Below, one piece after another: positions 1 through 22,659 of a DNA stretch of 64,000 nt. Source of the stretch: Carallia brachiata. Its lineage: Eukaryota; Streptophyta; Magnoliopsida; Malpighiales; Rhizophoraceae. Under the pieces are notes generated by a model. It had not been told where the DNA came from. It was given only the letters and a program-made list of their open reading frames with translations, and made no database searches. The position numbers and the translations under genes were made by a program. How positions within the stretch are numbered: position 1 is the stretch's first letter; each line of letters starts with the position of its first letter. The stretch covers positions 1,455,656 through 1,519,655 of the forward strand of contig JADCRB010000041.1 in the NCBI GenBank assembly GCA_021464245.1. The letters run 5' to 3'.

Positions 1-3000
1 TATGTTTAGCTGCGTAATCCCTCTGCCTACTAGGGCGGCCACCACCGCAGATGCTGACAGAGAATGTGTTTGGTTAGGCAATTGCTCGGAACATGAAGAA
101 AATCAAATACAAAATGGCTTTGACGAATAAAAGTCAGTCACGTGAAGGCAACTAGAAAAAAAAAAATAGCTGCACAAAAGATAAGGAACACAGCCATCCG
201 AATTTAGCTTGGATGACTATTTAAGTCCCTCTTAAGATAGGAACTTGAGGATAAGGTCGAGATTTAAATTCAGACTTTCTTCAAAAAATATGCTCTAGGT
301 GGAATGCACCATTTTCTTCTCTCTTTTAACAATTAACAGACTAACTGAGATTATTTTTAGTGTCAAAAAAAAAAGAACACAAAAAAAAAGGAGAAAAAAA
401 AAATAAAAAGAGCTATCCTACCTGCAAAAGCAGCAAAACTCATGGTTGACATGATGGGAATTGGGAAAAAAGGATAATCATGTGCCAAAACTATGGTAGT
501 GCAGTCCAACAAAGAAATGTCAAAAAAAAAAAAAGTCCAACAAAGAAATTCATTCATTTGAAAAGAAGATGATAATGTTAGAAAGATTAAAAAAGCCAAC
601 TAATTTTTTTTTCAAAAGAAAAATACAGTTATCCGAGATTTAGAAACTGAAATCACCGCTCGATCATCAATAGATATTTTTTGGACCAAGATCATCATTA
701 ATAGATCTAGCCAGCATGTTTATAACACGACCCAAATAAAAAGAGCATCACAATAAAAGCAAATTCTTTTTTTTTTAGTTTATAAGGAACTCTATCAAAT
801 ATCTGAAGAAGAAAATAAAGTTAAGTAAACTTTGAATTCTACTAGTTAAAGGGTATTTCACTTAATTAATTAAGTAAATGTTAAACTTCACAATGAAAGT
901 AAATTCTAAACTAAAAGGGTCACGACTCAAAATCAATCGAATTAGCACTCTGACGACGACAAAATCAGGTATGGAAAATTGTAATCTTCAGGCTTAATGA
1001 TTGCAGATTACATTTCGTGGACTCGTTTGCACCAAATTGAGCTCTTCTTGGAATGACAACTAGGCATGCATATGTCAAAAGCTAGATTTTTCTACTATGA
1101 CCACGTCATATTAAGCCACCAGATATCCTCACCCTACCGGAAGGCTCCACACGAAATTCTTATCTCACCACGTGCTCATTTCTTACTATAGAAAATTGAA
1201 TGAAACGAGATCTAGAGGAACCTCATTGGAATTAGGGAATATAAAAAGCCTGATTCCTTGGTTGGATTCGGTAGATGTGAGTTGTCCTAAAGTGAGATAG
1301 ACATGGTAATGGATAAAATGACACCATCATAATCCTCGATTATATATTCATGTTCAATGTTGTTATTTGTGATCATGAGTCTAATAAGAGTAACTGTATT
1401 TTTTTTTTTTTTTTGGCTTCTAACATGTCTGAAGAATATGACATCTTTGTAACATTTATGAAAATTTAATCTCAATTGACCTGAAGGACCATTAAAAGTT
1501 GAAACCCAAAATAAAAATGGTAAGCTTAAACCAATTTTCTTGTTCCAAACAAACACCCCAAAAAAAAAAAAAAGAACATTCAAAGCTTAGAGATTCCCAA
1601 AGAACTGTCTCCTTGAGCTATAATGACCAGGTTCGAATCTTATTGTACAAAGTGGACTACCAATTTGTACCGTTCTTCGTAGTGGATTCCGCAAGGAATC
1701 TGTGCCCTTTTTTGTCCATAACAGGGGTGGTGCTCTATTATGTCACGAGGATGCGAAATGATTCAATAATTACGATATTTTTTACGTTAAAATTATAAAT
1801 TTAATCTCATAATTTAATTTTAAACAAAATTCAAACTTATAATCTTTTAAACAGACGATAATTCTTTTAATTAATTGAACTACATAAACGTAATTGTAAG
1901 AAATCTATACTCTAACAAAGCAATCCTCCACCTGCTGCTGTAATATCCCCAACCACGGATTCATAGGCTCGTGCTAGTGGGGCTACCATTCAGCACTCTA
2001 TAACGTGGGTTGGTGGTACAGTGACAAAATCAGTTTTCTATTTCTCAGAAACAGCATTATGGAGGCAGACAAGGTGTGCTTGGCAGATTGCACGGAAAAG
2101 GGCGAGCATGGGGTTGGATTTTTATCAATTAAAGCAGCATCATAGGCCGACGGCTTTGCACTTTGCAGTATGAAGACATTTTGTGCGTAATGATAAGGTT
2201 GTTGATTGATATATTAGATATTAAATGAGATATCAATATTTTAAATTTTAAATTTTTTTGACATTTCATTTGAATTTTAAATCTTTGATTTCATACTATA
2301 TCAATCCTTTAAGTTACAAAAAGGTTCGATTAATAAATGAATTTAACTTAATAAAAATCATTTAAAAAAGTTAAATACATGAATTAAATTTTTTTCATCA
2401 ATAAAATATACATATTAAATATTTTTTTAATCAACAAAGATATACGAATAGTAATATATATTTTGATAGAAAAACACTCAATTCATATATTTAATCTTTT
2501 TTAAAATAATTTTTTGTAAAGTTAAAATTATTTTTTAATAATTGATCACTTTTAGTAAATAGAGAGACTGATTTAGTAGAAAATTAAAATATTTAAGACT
2601 AAAATAAAATCAAAAAGATTTAAAACTTAAACGTAAAAAAATTTAAAAATTTAAGATGAAAAATATTAGTATTTTAATTTTAAGCTGTATGTTTTAATGG
2701 CTAAGTGTCTTGTCATCGTGATAAATGAATTGGACCGTATTACATTCGTGCACGTTTTTCTTAATAGGGATTAGATGTTGGGTAAATATCATGATCGTGG
2801 AGTGCACATTTGTAGTTTCTATCGTTACAGTCAGCCATTTGGGAGAGAGTATGTGCAGTATTGCATCTATTTTGGCAACTACTACATCAATTCTTAATTT
2901 CTCTCTTCTACTCCATGGGTTTTGCAAGACAAGACAAAGCCTAAACAATGTGCCAATATTGAAATGGGGCATGTTTTGACTAACCTTTATAAAGCCTGCA

Positions 3001-4715
3001 CAAAAGGCCTATGGTGGAATTGTGCGCTGTCAATCTAGTCTGTCCAAGTTGGCAACAAACAAGGGGAGGGGTCAACAGATATGCAGAATCAGTAGTAATT
3101 TGACTAGTTTTTTTTTTTTTTTTAATCTTTTTAGTAAAGCATAATCGATTATTAAAAAAATGAAAAAAAGTGAGAGAGAGTCTCTCTTTTTTTTTTTTTT
3201 TAGTTCTTAAGATTTACTTATTTAAAGATTTAGTATAAATTATTTATCTATTTGATATTAGAGTTCTGCATAATTTTTCTTGATAAATTTATAATTAACT
3301 GCTCTTGTTTATCTTTTTTTTTGACTAAAAAAATTGTCTCTTTTCTCTCGTCACATTTCAGTCATAAAAAAAAAAAAAAGTAGTGACCCTTCTATTTTAC
3401 GTGGTGTGAGAGACTGCACGTGGCAATTTATATATATACATGTTTGTTAGCCCCCAACCTACTAATTCTTACCTTTATTTTAGTAAGAATAAAAATAAAT
3501 ATTACAAAAAAAATTTTACGGAACTTTATAAAATTTAGAATAATATTAAATTTAGATAAAATTTAAATTTTTTTAAAAATAAAATTACAAAAAAAACTTG
3601 CTACATTAACAAAAAATTTAATTTATAGAAAATTATAAAAAAATTCTTTTTATTATATATCAGTGCTTTTTCGATAAAAGACTCACCTAATGGGAAGAAA
3701 TCCGGATAAAATATTTGACAAGCATACATAGGATCACTGGATTCAATGGTTGACATCTGATCAAATGGAAGGCAATTGTATTAACGTGCTCACCAAATCA
3801 AAATCTTCAAATAATTTAGGTCGAAATAGATGGACAAATCAAGCTCAGGACCAGTATATTTTTCAAGGCAGATACGGATTCAATTATGTTCCCACATAAG
3901 AATGTGCACAGAAAATTCAAAAGGAAAAGAAGAACATGTGTCCTTAGAATGACGACATAATTAGACATTCTCAGTCTTCATACATTTGACAAGTTACAAG
4001 TGGGTGTTTTTTTTTTGTTGGGTACATGCAAGTTGCTGTTTGTAAGAGTGAGAAAGAGAGGACGAGACAGAAAGCTACTGTGTTGGACCTTAAATAAAAC
4101 GAAAATACAAGGAGTCTGTTAAGATTCCGGGGTAATCTACTATGATTATGATGGTTTTCAGTGCTTGATTATAAAAACACCAAGACCAACTCTATCTATA
4201 TTATATCCTTTTTGTCTTTTGGAGCCGATAGTACGGTGATTTGGAGGGTTCGGGGAATTCAGAAATGAGGAAGGGACTCGTATTGCAATCTAAAAGACTT
4301 AATTAAAAATTATTATTTTTTATCACTTTAACTATTGTTAAGTCTCAACTCTATATATATTATTATAATGACATTAGAGGACACCAATCACCACCTTTAA
4401 ACCCCCACGTGCTTCCTTCACGCTTTTACAGGTTTGAGTCCCTAAACTGATCCATTTCCCTTTGTAATATATCGATAAATACTGTGAGAATATTTGTTCA
4501 TGACCATCTTGGTCTTGTGTTCTTGTCCTGACTTCAATTGGGTTATCATTTTTTTTTTCTCACCATTGGGACATTAATGGAGGGGTGTGTGTGTTCTTGC
4601 AGGTCCTACTTACTGCACAAATGAGCCCTTAGCCTCCTGTTTTCAGCTTTTTGTGTTCAACTTAAGGTTTGCTGACTGCTAAGTTGAACTGGGATTTTTT
4701 TTTAGGAGTTAGAAA
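1..4715. other. intergenic, no gene recognised
   Basis: No coding exon could be supported here. The stretch is AT-rich with many A or T runs of 10-15 bases (for example near 360-400, 1400-1415, 3108-3123 and 3188-3200). Short open frames on both strands around 2.69-2.98 kb overlap each other antisense and resemble no family I know. The last few hundred bases before 4716 must contain the promoter and leader of the ABC transporter gene, but I cannot place a transcription start. Confidence 0.6.
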
Positions 4716-10439
<5,724 letters not shown>

Positions 10440-13400
10440 CAATGGCAGACATTAGGCAACAAAACCAGCCTCTTCCATCTTAGCTAAAACTGAAAATTTA
10501 GCCATAGATGCAAGGAGAGTAACCGGATGAGGTCAGACCTCCATGGGAAGAGCAACAATTGGAGAAGTGAAACTGCTGAAAAGGGAAAGCTTAGAATGTT
10601 GCGTTGGTCGGCAATGGCATCCCTACAACTACGGGCATCATCAGGAAATCTAGGCCAAGTTGTTAGGTCCATTTGTTAGATAGCTCAAGGGGTTTGTTTC
10701 TGTATTTGTCAAAATTTTTGTTCTTCAATCAGACAGACTAATAGAACTCTCAACTTTCAGCCTTAGTGAAAGGCACTGTACATAACTGGGAAACAGGACA
10801 CAGAAACATGATAGTATGAATACATTGACAATTGGCTTTCTAAAATTTTTTATCATTTGACATTTAGTACTGCAATTAGAGGGTCCTTTATGCAAGCAAC
10901 TCCTCTGAAACTTGCATATTTCAACTCTGCCGTAAATGTAACAAAACAGACAGAACACAGCCCCAATGCACGCTATCCATGTTCAAGTTCAGCATGAAAA
11001 GTAGTTTTTTTTTTTTTGATAAAAAATAAAAATAGGTAGTACCCTGCAATCATGTCCGGATATAATATTGTGACTTGGTGTTTAGGAGAGATTTAAACTT
11101 ATGATCTTTTATATGGATTTAAATTCCTTAATCAATTGAACTGTTGAAAAACAGTTTATTGGTGAACCGATCGTATAAGGGTTTTTAAGTAATAGGCATA
11201 CCTCACTTTGATGTAGATAATGCCAACAGCCATACCGGACGTTGCAAAGAGTGGAAAAACCTATCTGCAACATGAAAAAAATAATAATAATAATCAATCT
11301 ATTTAGTAGAGAAATTGAAGAAAACAAAGACCCCAAATAAACTAATAATAATTTCTTGACCAAAGAAAACCATACTATAAAAATTAAAATGAATATAAAA
11401 CCATGACAATTAAAATTTAATATGCTAAAGTATTCCTAATGTATGACATTTGATAATAGTTGATTTTAGCATAAAACATATCTGAAAGTGAAAACTTAAT
11501 TATTGTCCTGTTTACTACAATTTACTAACTACTAGCATAACGAAACAAAAGTGTGTTTGGGGCATGTCTTTCAAAGTGTTAAAAGCTATTAGCATAACGT
11601 AACAATAGTTTAAGAATTTATACTTTTATATTAAAAAGTGTAAGTTTTAATTTTGAGAAAAAGAATATAAAATTTATGAAAATAAAAAAATTAACTTTAT
11701 TATATAACTTATCGCATAATTTTACGTTCGAAAAAAAATTCCTATATTAACAAATACTTCTTAAGGGTAGTTTTTATGTAATTATAACATTTGCTTAACT
11801 CTTAGGATTTATTGTAGACTGTAATTTTTTTCTTTTTTTTTTTTGTAATTATAAATTAAAAATTAATACTTGTCAATGACAAATTTGTAATATAATTGAC
11901 TTGAGTTCTGATAAATGGAAGAGAGAAAATTCATTGACGCAGAATTGACGTAGTTATATTTTTTTTTGCATATATTTATTACTCCTATTATACATTAATC
12001 TTATTATTATTACACAATATAAGTTAACAGTTAAAAAATTATAAAAGGTTATTAAATTTACAAGTAAATTTAATGTGTAAAAAACATATAAATATTATAT
12101 ATAACAGTTAAATGCATCAATTTTACATCTAATCCTTCTGCATCCAGCGATCATTTTTCATTTGACTTTTATATTTTTAATAATTAATCAATACATGTCA
12201 TACATGATAATCATAACAAAAAAAAAAAAAAGTAAAAAAACAGTGACCATTCTCTGCCAAAATTTTCTTCCTCTTCTCCAAGCAAAGAACGTTCTAGAAA
12301 ATTTTAGATGAAAGTTAAATTTTATTTTCTAACATTTTGTGGATAAATAATTAATCTAGAAGCTCAAGAAAAGCTTTGAAATCGGCAGCCGGACGAAGCA
12401 ATTCTTATTTGGTAAAACTTGTCCGGCCCACCGGCTCTTGGACCAAAACCGAATCTTGCCCACCGTCAAAAATCGAGTATGCTCCTCCACAACTTCGTCA
12501 AGCCTCACGCTCACCGCGGCATGTGAACAACACTGCCGGTTCCAGCCCATAAATTAGACCGAATGAAAAATTTTGGTTCGGTCATTTTTTAAAATTGAAA
12601 TGGAATCAAAACTTAGGGCTTGTTGGTCAGAAACTAGTTATTATTATCGTTGTTGATCATTGATTATTGTTATTATTTATTAATTATTATTATTAGTAAC
12701 TAAAATAAAATTATAGTGTTTAATTAAATTGACATTTATTTATTGTTATTTACCATTTAGTATATTATATTTCTATATATTGAGATAATATTGTAGAATA
12801 TGTTAGTCTAAAATTTATTTATCTGAAATTATTTCATTTTAAAAAGTTGCTTCAAGCTACTTTTTGAATCCAACGCTGTTGAGGGAGTAATCAGCAAAAA
12901 GCTACCCTAAAAAATTATTTGCCAAATACTACTTCTCCTTATTTTTGTAATTGCACAGCAAAAATTATCCAAAAAAGGTTAAATCAAACACAACCTCTTA
13001 AACTTTCAGCTATTCAGATATTGGTTAAACAAAAATTTAATTTATTTTTGATTAACCGTTTTGTTAGCATATTTTAGTAAAAATTATTTTAAAATTTTAA
13101 TTTTAAAGTAAAAAAATAATTTTGCTGTATTCGATAAAAAATTATGATAATAATAATTATTATTTTTATATATAAGATAAATAAGTAATTATTTAATATA
13201 TAATAACATTTTGTTAACATTAATTTTGTCATCAATAATTGAATTAGGAATGTATTTAACAATTGTGATAAAAATAAACATACACATGAAAATTACCATT
13301 TCAATTGGTTTGGTTAACAACAATTCTCTAAAATTAAAAATCACAATTGAATAAAAAGAGTTATATCTATTTCATTAACCAATTTGCAAATTCTGGTTCA

Positions 13401-14450
13401 ATTAACTACAATATCGATTCCATTAACTTTAATTTTTTGAGCTTTTTATCACCCTTGCCAGCCAATCTGCTTTTGCACCTTCTAGTATGCTTTGTTGTGA
13501 CACCTACTCTAGTTTGGCTGTCAATTTTACGATTGCTCGGTACTGCCTAACTGTTAGTTTGTTTTCATTTTTAGATAAGAGCATTTGCTTAACAGTACGT
13601 TAGCAGAAATCGAGTCATAATTTTTAAAGATTAACGTGTCGCAGTATTAATATAGTTTATATATCTTGCTAATCAACTTTTAATTCAATTGAGATCAATG
13701 AAGTAAAACCGGATTGGACCAGTCGGTTCAACCGAAAAAATTAGGAATCAGTCTTAGATCCGGTCCAGTTCAAGCCTAAAAATAGAATTCGGACCGAACC
13801 GAAAAAAACCGGTCAAAAACTGAAAAAATCGGTCAAAAATCGGAAAAACCGACAAAAAATCGAACCGGTTAAACTGGTTCAATTTAAACAAAAAAAATTT
13901 AAATTATAATTTGACCCAAAAGTTTATCTAAATTATAATTAAAACTCTAATTTTAACTAAAAATTTTAATTTAGTCCTCAATTGATTAAAATTTTTAATT
14001 TAATCTTTAAAATTTAAAAATTAATATTTAATTATTATTTATAAATATTATTTTTTTAATTAATTTTTATAAATTATATTTTGTTAAATATACTAATTAA
14101 TATCCTTAATATATTATCATTCTTATATAATATAACATTTTATATAATTATACCAGTTATATAAAAAAATTAATTTTATATATTTAATATTAAATATTAG
14201 TTTTACCGGTAGAATTAATTAAACTTTAAATCTCTTAACTTTTCAGTTTAATGATTAGTTCGATTCTGATAATTTTAATTGGGACTCACTCGAAAAAGAC
14301 GTGCGCTGAAAACCAGCGGCCAAATAAAAAAAAACGGCCAGCTCGCAGACACAGTTTTCAAAATCCAATCAGCGGCGGTTTCTACGCTATGCCTGTCTGT
14401 CTGTCTGTCCTGTCTGTCTTTCTTCCCAAGTAAACGGTTTCAGCGCTCGG
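10440..14450. other. intergenic, AT-rich
   Basis: The first few hundred bases after 10439 should be the 3' UTR of the ABC transporter. The remainder shows no supportable gene. It contains an AAT microsatellite near 11279-11297, a possible degenerate MITE at about 12.6-13.0 kb and a stretch at about 13.69-13.88 kb rich in CCGGTT/AACCGG-like motifs. The stretch from 13.9 to 14.25 kb is almost pure A/T. Confidence 0.55.
13690..13885. repeat. CCGGTT-rich segment, likely relic of a hAT-like element
   Basis: Many interspersed ACCGG, CCGGTT and GGTTCAACCG motifs occur here in a strongly AT-rich surround. The motif vocabulary is the same as in the 676-bp hAT-like element at 21.6-22.3 kb. No terminal repeats or target duplication could be delimited, so this is inferred to be a decayed or partial relative. 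Confidence 0.4.
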
Positions 14451-14451
14451 T

Positions 14452-14519
14452 CACGTGACGAACAGCCCTTTCTGTCTCTCCTATTTATACCCAACGAACT
14501 CACGTACTTTATTCACGTG
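14452..14519 (+). promoter_or_regulatory. GAPC core promoter: two G-boxes and a TATA box
   Basis: CACGTG occurs at 14452-14457 and again at 14514-14519. A TATA-like TATTTATA lies between them at 14482-14489, about 120 bases before the GAPC start codon. The second CACGTG sits near or just after the expected transcription start. G-boxes are bound by bZIP and bHLH factors in plants; their use here is inference. Confidence 0.5.
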
Positions 14520-14607
14520 ACTTTCTTCTCTGTCTCTTTCTACGTCTCATTTCACCGCTTCTGTGCTGTCCGCTTCCTCTCTCTCTCTGTTTTTTTTATT
14601 TTCACCA

Positions 14608-17259
<2,652 letters not shown>

Positions 17260-17347
17260 AGCTAGAATTGATGGTGTTTTGAGGCCCTTTTCTTGTGAAG
17301 TACTGTACCAGATTTTCCAGGCATTTAACTAAGCTTCTGGAGTTTGC

Positions 17348-17353
17348 AATAAA
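17348..17353 (+). terminator. candidate poly(A) signal of GAPC
   Basis: AATAAA lies 89 bases after the GAPC stop codon, in a T-rich 3' flank. Its position suits a near-upstream polyadenylation element. It rests on motif and position only. Confidence 0.4.
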
Positions 17354-20300
17354 TGAGTGCTTTTTTCCTTCTGGGCTTTGGATGTTTAATGTGTCAAATT
17401 ATAAACCCTTATTTGAACCAAATTTTCCATTCATTACGTTTTGTTAGATGGGTTTTCTGATAATTTCTCTCTACCGTGGCTTTCTTTCTATTACTTTGGT
17501 ACGCCTTTAATTGGTATGTGTTACAAGTGATTTTAGTTTGATGAATACATAGTGAGAGATGAAGTCGGTAAATGAGGGACATTGCCCTAGGCATTGCATG
17601 AAACATGTGATGGTAATTCTTCATTTCGTTTCTGTGGAAACTCAATTTTCAAGTAATCACATGGATCTCCTGGACTAAAAAACAAAGTAATCACTGATTT
17701 GATGTTCCCATACACGAGTTCATGTCAATTTGTAATTAATTTTCATAATACTCTAATGTGTGGAATTTAATGGAATGCTGTGCTTTGAACTTCTTTTTTT
17801 TTTAGGTGAAGTAAAATGGGTAAGCAGGGTGGACACTCTCCCCAAAGATCCTCTGGAAAGATTGCGAGCGATATTTAGTGTCAAGTAGACTGAGTTATCT
17901 ATACTAATCTCTCAAAAGAGTAAACTCTAAAAGCTAAGCAAGTGTCGTTGGGTCGTTGTTTGAGATCCAACATGATCCGCATACGTTGAACTTCACTGTT
18001 TGTCTTAAGAACAAGTGAATTTTTTATGAAGCTAAATCCTTAACCACTTAGACCATTCAAGCAGTGGTTATGTTGGTTATGTGTTATGCACTTTTTATTT
18101 TTATTTTTATTTTTGGTCCAATGTGTTATGCAATTTAATGGATAATAGCGATGTAGTATATTAAGGTCCCGTGCCCAAGCCTTTGGGCTTGGGTTTTAGA
18201 TATGTTCCTAGTTGTGGTCTAACACGATCCAACAAGACCTATGGTTCTGGTCAATTCAAGTGCCCAATAGGCCACCCTATAAGTCTTTATGTATCTTCCA
18301 TCTCAAAATTGTTTGCAGATCATCCACGACAACACAGGTTTCTGCGTAGATTTAGCTTGACTTTGTCAAGAACGAAGTATAACTTTCTTTTGTATTTTTT
18401 GGTCCAAAGGTCATAAAATCAAATTATAAATGGCACAAAATCCTTTTGAGAGAATTAGGATATATTCAAAATTTTCAATTAAGTCCAAGTAATTACAATT
18501 TTTTTAATAATCAAGCACAATGCAATTAAAGACGCCATTGTATACTTACATTGGTACAGTCTTAGTTTTGACAACCAAGATTCAAATCTTGACATGTACA
18601 AAACATATATACATATATACATGCACATTTGTGGGGTTGGAGGGATTGGTATAAAATTATTTTATATCTGTTTTGTAGGCATTTATGTATTCTTTCATTG
18701 GCAGCCTATAGTTAAGTAGACAGCTATTAACTCCAATAACTGTGGATCAAGCCCTAACATTCATGAACTATATATATAGTTAAGGAGATTGAGTGCACTT
18801 GAGACAAACCAAGATGAGGCTTCATGGGAGTCTTTAACATTTCTGGTTAGCTGTGGCCTAAGCCTATCTTTGTTCACCGTAATTGCATGTGGTTAGCGAT
18901 GGCAAAGGAGAGGGGTAAGGGCAGGGGCCGCGAGGGCCATATAGGTTCTCGTCCCTGGTTCTTAACTTTGTTCTTGTCCCCATCCCTGACGACAATGAAA
19001 TTTTGATCTCATTCTGTTCTTAAAAAACAAAATCTAACAAATCAAGCAAAGTATATCTAACAAACGCGCGCACGCACACATACACACAAAACTTGAAGCA
19101 AAAATAAAATACACCAAAAAAATAAAAATAATCAAAATTGAATGCACAGATCATCCGAAACATAAAAGCAATTCCAGTTTTTATTTTTATTTTTATTTTT
19201 TGTTTTATTGGGTTTGTCCAGAACTCAAACATGGCTCTAAAAATAACATTGAGCCAAGGCTTGATGGTGAGAGCAGGTGAATTTACCTGGAAATGCTACA
19301 AAAGTTCTGTCTTGTCTAGCTAGTTGAACGTATGGATTAGGATCTAGGAGAGGAGATGCCGTCTGCATAGGGATGGGACAGTGGCTGTGGTCACGTCGTG
19401 ATTATATTAACTGTCGTAAATGTCCCTTATGAATTATTATATAATCTTGATCAAAACAATTGATTATATAATCAGTATATAAAAAAATAAAATAATAAAT
19501 TTAAAATTTATGTCAAATACAAGAATAGAGACAAAATAAGAATAGTAAATCTCATTCTCATCTTATTCTCATTAAAAAATTTAAAAGACGAAATTTTTTA
19601 TCTTATTCCTCGATCAATTGTTGTTGACCCCGTATTTAACGAAATGGAGTGAATAAGGACACCCTGATACAGGTAAAATTATCCTAGTGTCAACGAAGTG
19701 AAATGCCAAATGTTAAAAATTGTGCTTGTAATGGGAAAGCCTATTGCTATTCTATGACCCTTGCCCTCTACTCGTTACCCTGTTACTTGGAAATCACGAG
19801 TTGGCGTCACAAGTTCGAGACCACGTCATCAACTCCGGCATGCACATTGACATGAGGGTCCCGCAGCAGCAGCACCACATGATGTAATCTGCGCGGCCAA
19901 TCATAATATTGAATGAACTAATTGGGATCAAGAACCAGATCCCGTGATCCAATGCTGTTCATAAAACTTTTCAGTGGGGACATCGAGGAAAAGCAAAGCT
20001 GTAACAGGAGTGGATCCAAGAACTCAATCCATAAATGGACGGTCCCCCCACAGACTTTCCAGATCTAAGTAGCTAAGCTAATTATATATTTTACGAGAAA
20101 TATTAAATGGTAGTATTTACATAGTAATAAGTCAGTAATAAAATAATATAAATTATTGAATAATTAAAATTAAAAAAAATTAAATAAATTATTATGTATT
20201 ATTGAATAAATTGTATGAAAATTTTATTATTATTTAAAATTAAGATACATAGTATAAATTATATATATTAGATGTAACCTAAATCCATATTAAAATGTAG

Positions 20301-21206
20301 TGTTTTTACACTGAAAAATATGCTTTCAAATGGTTATAGAGACTTATTCCGAATCAATTAATTTTAATATGCTTCCTAAATCCTAAGTCGGCAATTGGAA
20401 GGAAGTGATCGAGCTCAGCAAAGGACCACTGGCACTGGAGACCACTGCAAGGGAACTTCGTTTGGCTTCGTTTGGCATTATTAGTCTGGCCATGAAAGCA
20501 GAAACACTGAGTTGTGTGGAGCCCCACTTGTCATATATGAATCGAATTTTATACATGAGAAAAGGAAAAGTTATTAAAAGTGTTCCTAACGTAACGAATT
20601 TATAATTTGTTGTAATTATAATAAAAAAATATAAAATAAAAAGGATAATAATTTTTTTCTTTTCTTTATTACACTTTTACTTTGTAACATTTCATCTAAA
20701 TATTTTCTCCATTTGTAATGGATGAATTGAGAAAAGTTAAGGTATCATTCTCTTCTCTACTACAAAGAAACTTGATGCTAATTGATTAGTGTCCGAATAT
20801 ACAGACCGAGGTTTTAGATGCGATAGAGTCACTCAAGATACCTAAGCTGAATTATTACATTTTTTTGTTCTAAAAATTTTTCGGAAACTATGACTGAAAA
20901 TGAAAAAGTGTGCTTGACTTGTGCAATAAAGTCGATATGATGTGCAATTCAATTATCGCTCGTCAGTCTGTTTTCTTGTGTATTCAGTTAATTTTAAGGA
21001 AAAATTAAATGAATATGGAGTTTAATTTAATTATTTAAAAGTGTGTATTTTTAACTCATTTTTAAATTTAACGTTTTTTTATTATTGAGTTATTAATTTT
21101 AATAAATAGAAAAAATAAGCTGGAATTTTCAAAAAAAAAAAACACAAATAACGCCATCCTGATTTGAGCTTTAAGACCTTTGTTCATGTACTTTTTTTAA
21201 TTTATT

Positions 21207-21232
21207 GAGAGAGAGAGAGGGAGAGAGAGAGA
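21207..21232. repeat. (GA)n microsatellite
   Basis: An almost perfect GA dinucleotide run of 26 bases with one GG interruption, read directly from the sequence. Confidence 0.9.
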
Positions 21233-21602
21233 AATGGTCGGCACCGACTCTAGGCAGTTAAACGAACTACGGAAGCTGCTCGGATTCGATTAAACACACG
21301 GTTTATACAGGTACATAATAATAAATATAAAATTAATATATAAAATATAAATTATTAAATTTTAAAAAATAATAAATAAATTATTAAATTATTTATTTAT
21401 TTATTTATTTCTTACATATTATAAATTATGTATTTATTTAATCGTATTTTTTTTAAAAGAAAAACAAAAATGCTAGTCAGATAGATGGAGACGCGGTGGC
21501 CCCCAGCCACTCGTCTCTGCCTAACTTTTGAACTCTGCCTAAACCTTTGAACTTCTTAGTCCGCTGAATGGGTAGGCCGACGCAACACTAGTAACTACCA
21601 AG

Positions 21603-22278
21603 CATTAGTTTTAAAAATCGGACCGGTTATTGAATCGGTAAGAAGATTGGGTTAGTGGTTTAGCGGTCCAACCGAAAAATCGGCGGTTGAACCGGCGGGT
21701 CAATTCTGATTTGATAAAATAATAATTAATACTTATAATTTTTCATTTTTTAATAACAAACAATGAGTATAATCATAAAAAATAGAATATGAGTCTACTT
21801 AAATTTAAAATAAAATTAAAATACAAGATATTTATGATAATTTTCTAATTAAATAAATTAATAAAGTATAAATATCAAAAATGAAATATTATAAAACTAT
21901 TAATCGAATATTCATATCTAAAAATAAATATTATAGAGTCAATATATAATTCAAAAATATTACATTTTTCATTAATATAAATAAGTATTATTTATTTTCA
22001 TTTTTAATCCAAAAAAATAAATAAAACGACGTCGTTTTGATCAAGATAATCTGGTTACCGGTTCACCGGTCCGACCGGCCGGTTCACCGGTTTTGGAGTT
22101 ACAGGTTTTTCGGTCTGACCGACCGGTTCACCGGTTTTCCGGTTCGACCGGCCGGTTCACCGGTTTTCGGGCGGTTCATTTCCTATTCCGGTTTTATCAG
22201 AGAATCGGACCGGTCCGACCTCCGGTTCACCGGTTTTTCGGTCCAACCGGCCGGTCCGGTCCGGTTTTTAAAACTATG
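21603..22278. mobile_element. hAT-like non-autonomous DNA transposon (MITE), 676 bp
   Basis: The ends are inverted repeats. The left end reads CATTAGTTTTAAAAATCGG and the right end, reverse-complemented, reads CATAGTTTTAAAAACCGG, each followed by ACCGG. The element is flanked by a perfect 8-bp direct repeat CTACCAAG at 21595-21602 and 22279-22286. An 8-bp duplication is the mark of hAT-superfamily insertion. The right part carries at least five copies of CCGGTTCACCGG in about 200 bp. There is no transposase frame, so it must have moved with help from elsewhere. The perfect target duplication suggests a fairly young insertion. Confidence 0.8.
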
Positions 22279-22659
22279 CTACCAAGGACTTACTATTGTT
22301 TGGCCGGAAATACTAGCGAATTTTATTATTTAATTTAATTTTAAGTAACTATTCTTAAAAAATTAATTTTAAAGAATAATAAAATAATTATATAATATAT
22401 TGAATGTATTTAATAATTTTTTAAATTTTTTTAAAATTTTAATCATTTAACAACTTTTATTATTTTATTACTACTTAATATTTCTTGGTGTTAAATTAAA
22501 GATAAGATTTATGGGACACACAAATCTAAGAAGAAATACATCACTTCCTATATTAGTAGTCATTTAATGTAAAATTATATTTAATGATAAAAATTATTAA
22601 TGTACCACTAATAATTATAATAGTATCATATATCTTACGACTTGTGTGAAGATATTAGT

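Noticed and set aside
1628..1640. GGTTCGAATC, resembling a tRNA B box
   Set aside because: No cloverleaf arms or A box at the correct distance; possibly a SINE relic but not delimitable.
2694..2979. Overlapping open frames on both strands of 84-92 codons
   Set aside because: They are mutual shadows in AT-rich DNA, with no family resemblance, splice context or promoter.
18890..19640. G/C-run motifs like a common plant repeat (GGGGACGGGG type)
   Set aside because: The ends could not be matched and no target duplication was seen, so it is not reported as an element.
22037..22338. Two overlapping frames rich in Arg, Phe, Pro and Gly repeats
   Set aside because: The repetitive protein text is just the CCGGTTCACCGG array of the hAT-like element read in two frames.
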